A stretch of 64,000 bases of DNA from an uncultured Acidobacteriota bacterium (lineage in GTDB: Bacteria > Acidobacteriota > Terriglobia > Bryobacterales > Bryobacteraceae): assembly GCA_902826605.1 (NCBI GenBank), contig CADEFM010000002.1, positions 124,001-188,000 of the forward strand, in the 5' to 3' direction. Every line of letters begins with the position of its first letter. Position 1 is the stretch's first letter. The notes beneath the pieces are model-generated. The model did not search any database and had not been told where the DNA came from. It saw nothing but the letters and a program-made list of their open reading frames with translations. The position numbers were made by a program, and so were the translations under genes. Below are positions 63,614 through 64,000 of the stretch, in pieces.

Positions 63614-64000
63614 GTGCGCCATTTTGTTGAAGAACTAGAGCAGCTTAAGACGAAACTTCTGGAGATGGGAGCATTGGTCGAAGCCTCCATCCAGCGGAGC
63701 ATCAGCGCCGTGACACAGAAGGATCGTAGCGCTTCGGAGGAGGTTTTCCGCAACGAAAAGCGCATCAATGCCATTGAATTGGAGATTGACGACTTCGCGA
63801 TCAACCTGCTGGCGCTGCATCAACCGATGGCAGCGGATCTGCGCTTAATCGTCGCAGCGCTGAAGATCAACACGGATCTGGAACGGATGGGTGATCTTTC
63901 AGTCAACATCGCGCAACGGGCGCTTTCGTTGATGGAGGGACCCATGATCAAGCCCATGATAGACATTCCGCACATCGCGGGACTTGTGCAGTCCATGGTG
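63614..64000 (+). CDS. phoU: phosphate transport regulator PhoU, 3' end outside window
   Basis: 129 codons visible from the GTG at 63614. RHFVEELEQLKTKLLEMGALVEASIQRSISAV begins the first three-helix bundle. The metal-binding motif appears as EKRINAIELEIDDFAINLLALHQPMAADLRLIVAALKINTDLERMGDLSVNIAQRA (E-x3-D-x3 type). Restrains PstSCAB and PhoR signalling when phosphate is plentiful. Confidence 0.93.
   Translation, partial: MRHFVEELEQLKTKLLEMGALVEASIQRSISAVTQKDRSASEEVFRNEKRINAIELEIDDFAINLLALHQPMAADLRLIVAALKINTDLERMGDLSVNIAQRALSLMEGPMIKPMIDIPHIAGLVQSMV

Overview
The window looks like a chromosomal stretch from an acidobacterium, probably of the Solibacter/Bryobacter type. This is inferred from content, not from a marker gene. 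Pointers are the GC-rich DNA, a carboxypeptidase-regulatory-domain TonB receptor of 1074 residues, an SBBP beta-propeller exoprotein, a matrixin protein with a small exported partner, futalosine menaquinone genes, an actinobacterial-type succinate dehydrogenase membrane subunit, and the block SRP RNA-dnaX-ybaB-recR. No rRNA, tRNA, CRISPR array or insertion sequence was recognised.

Layout. 1-2287 (minus): LPS inner-core genes waaF, a degenerate heptose nucleotidyltransferase-like gene and waaC (cut by the edge). 2318-3574: NfeD-like and VOC proteins. 3894-8014: coxSLM-coxG, a form II CO-dehydrogenase-like molybdenum hydroxylase. 7989-8296: a broken response regulator abutting pccB (8297-9841). 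9935-14259: sodium-solute symporter, AT-hook protein behind two palindromic operators, SBBP exoprotein. 14382-16225: mqnC-mqnA. 16293-20985: beta-CASP hydrolase, S9 peptidase, parvulin-type isomerase. 21109-24511: AAA+ ATPase, TPR protein, pheA, ubiX. 24652-27728: an accessory-looking cluster with an XRE/S24-like regulator under a third copy of the operator, a 41-residue secreted peptide, a 7TM protein and a membrane-anchored protein. 27725-33721: SprT-like protein, fabH, sigma factor, potABCD. 33781-37568: MFS transporter and panC-panB-Rossmann/DUF2520 gene. 37708-42402: sdhCAB and mtaB. 42416-45098 (minus): SRP RNA, dnaX, ybaB, recR. 45174-49015: an McrBC restriction system whose McrB carries an EVE-like insert inside its GTPase domain. 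49018-49224: a frameshifted HigA antitoxin relic. 49261-50909: lone nuoB, pgeF, DksA-like protein. 51449-59670: GT39-like protein, matrixin pair, TonB receptor. 59873-64000: pstSCAB-phoU behind a Pho box.

Most of the window is housekeeping in tight operons, many joined by 1-4 bp stop/start overlaps. The unusual parts are (a) the McrBC locus beside the SRP RNA gene with its toxin-antitoxin relic, (b) a candidate small regulon defined by TTGTTCTG-N4-CAGAACAA sites at 11551, 11636 and 24567, probably read by the XRE/S24-like regulator, and (c) the secreted microprotein/7TM cluster next to that regulator. All functional links between these are inference.
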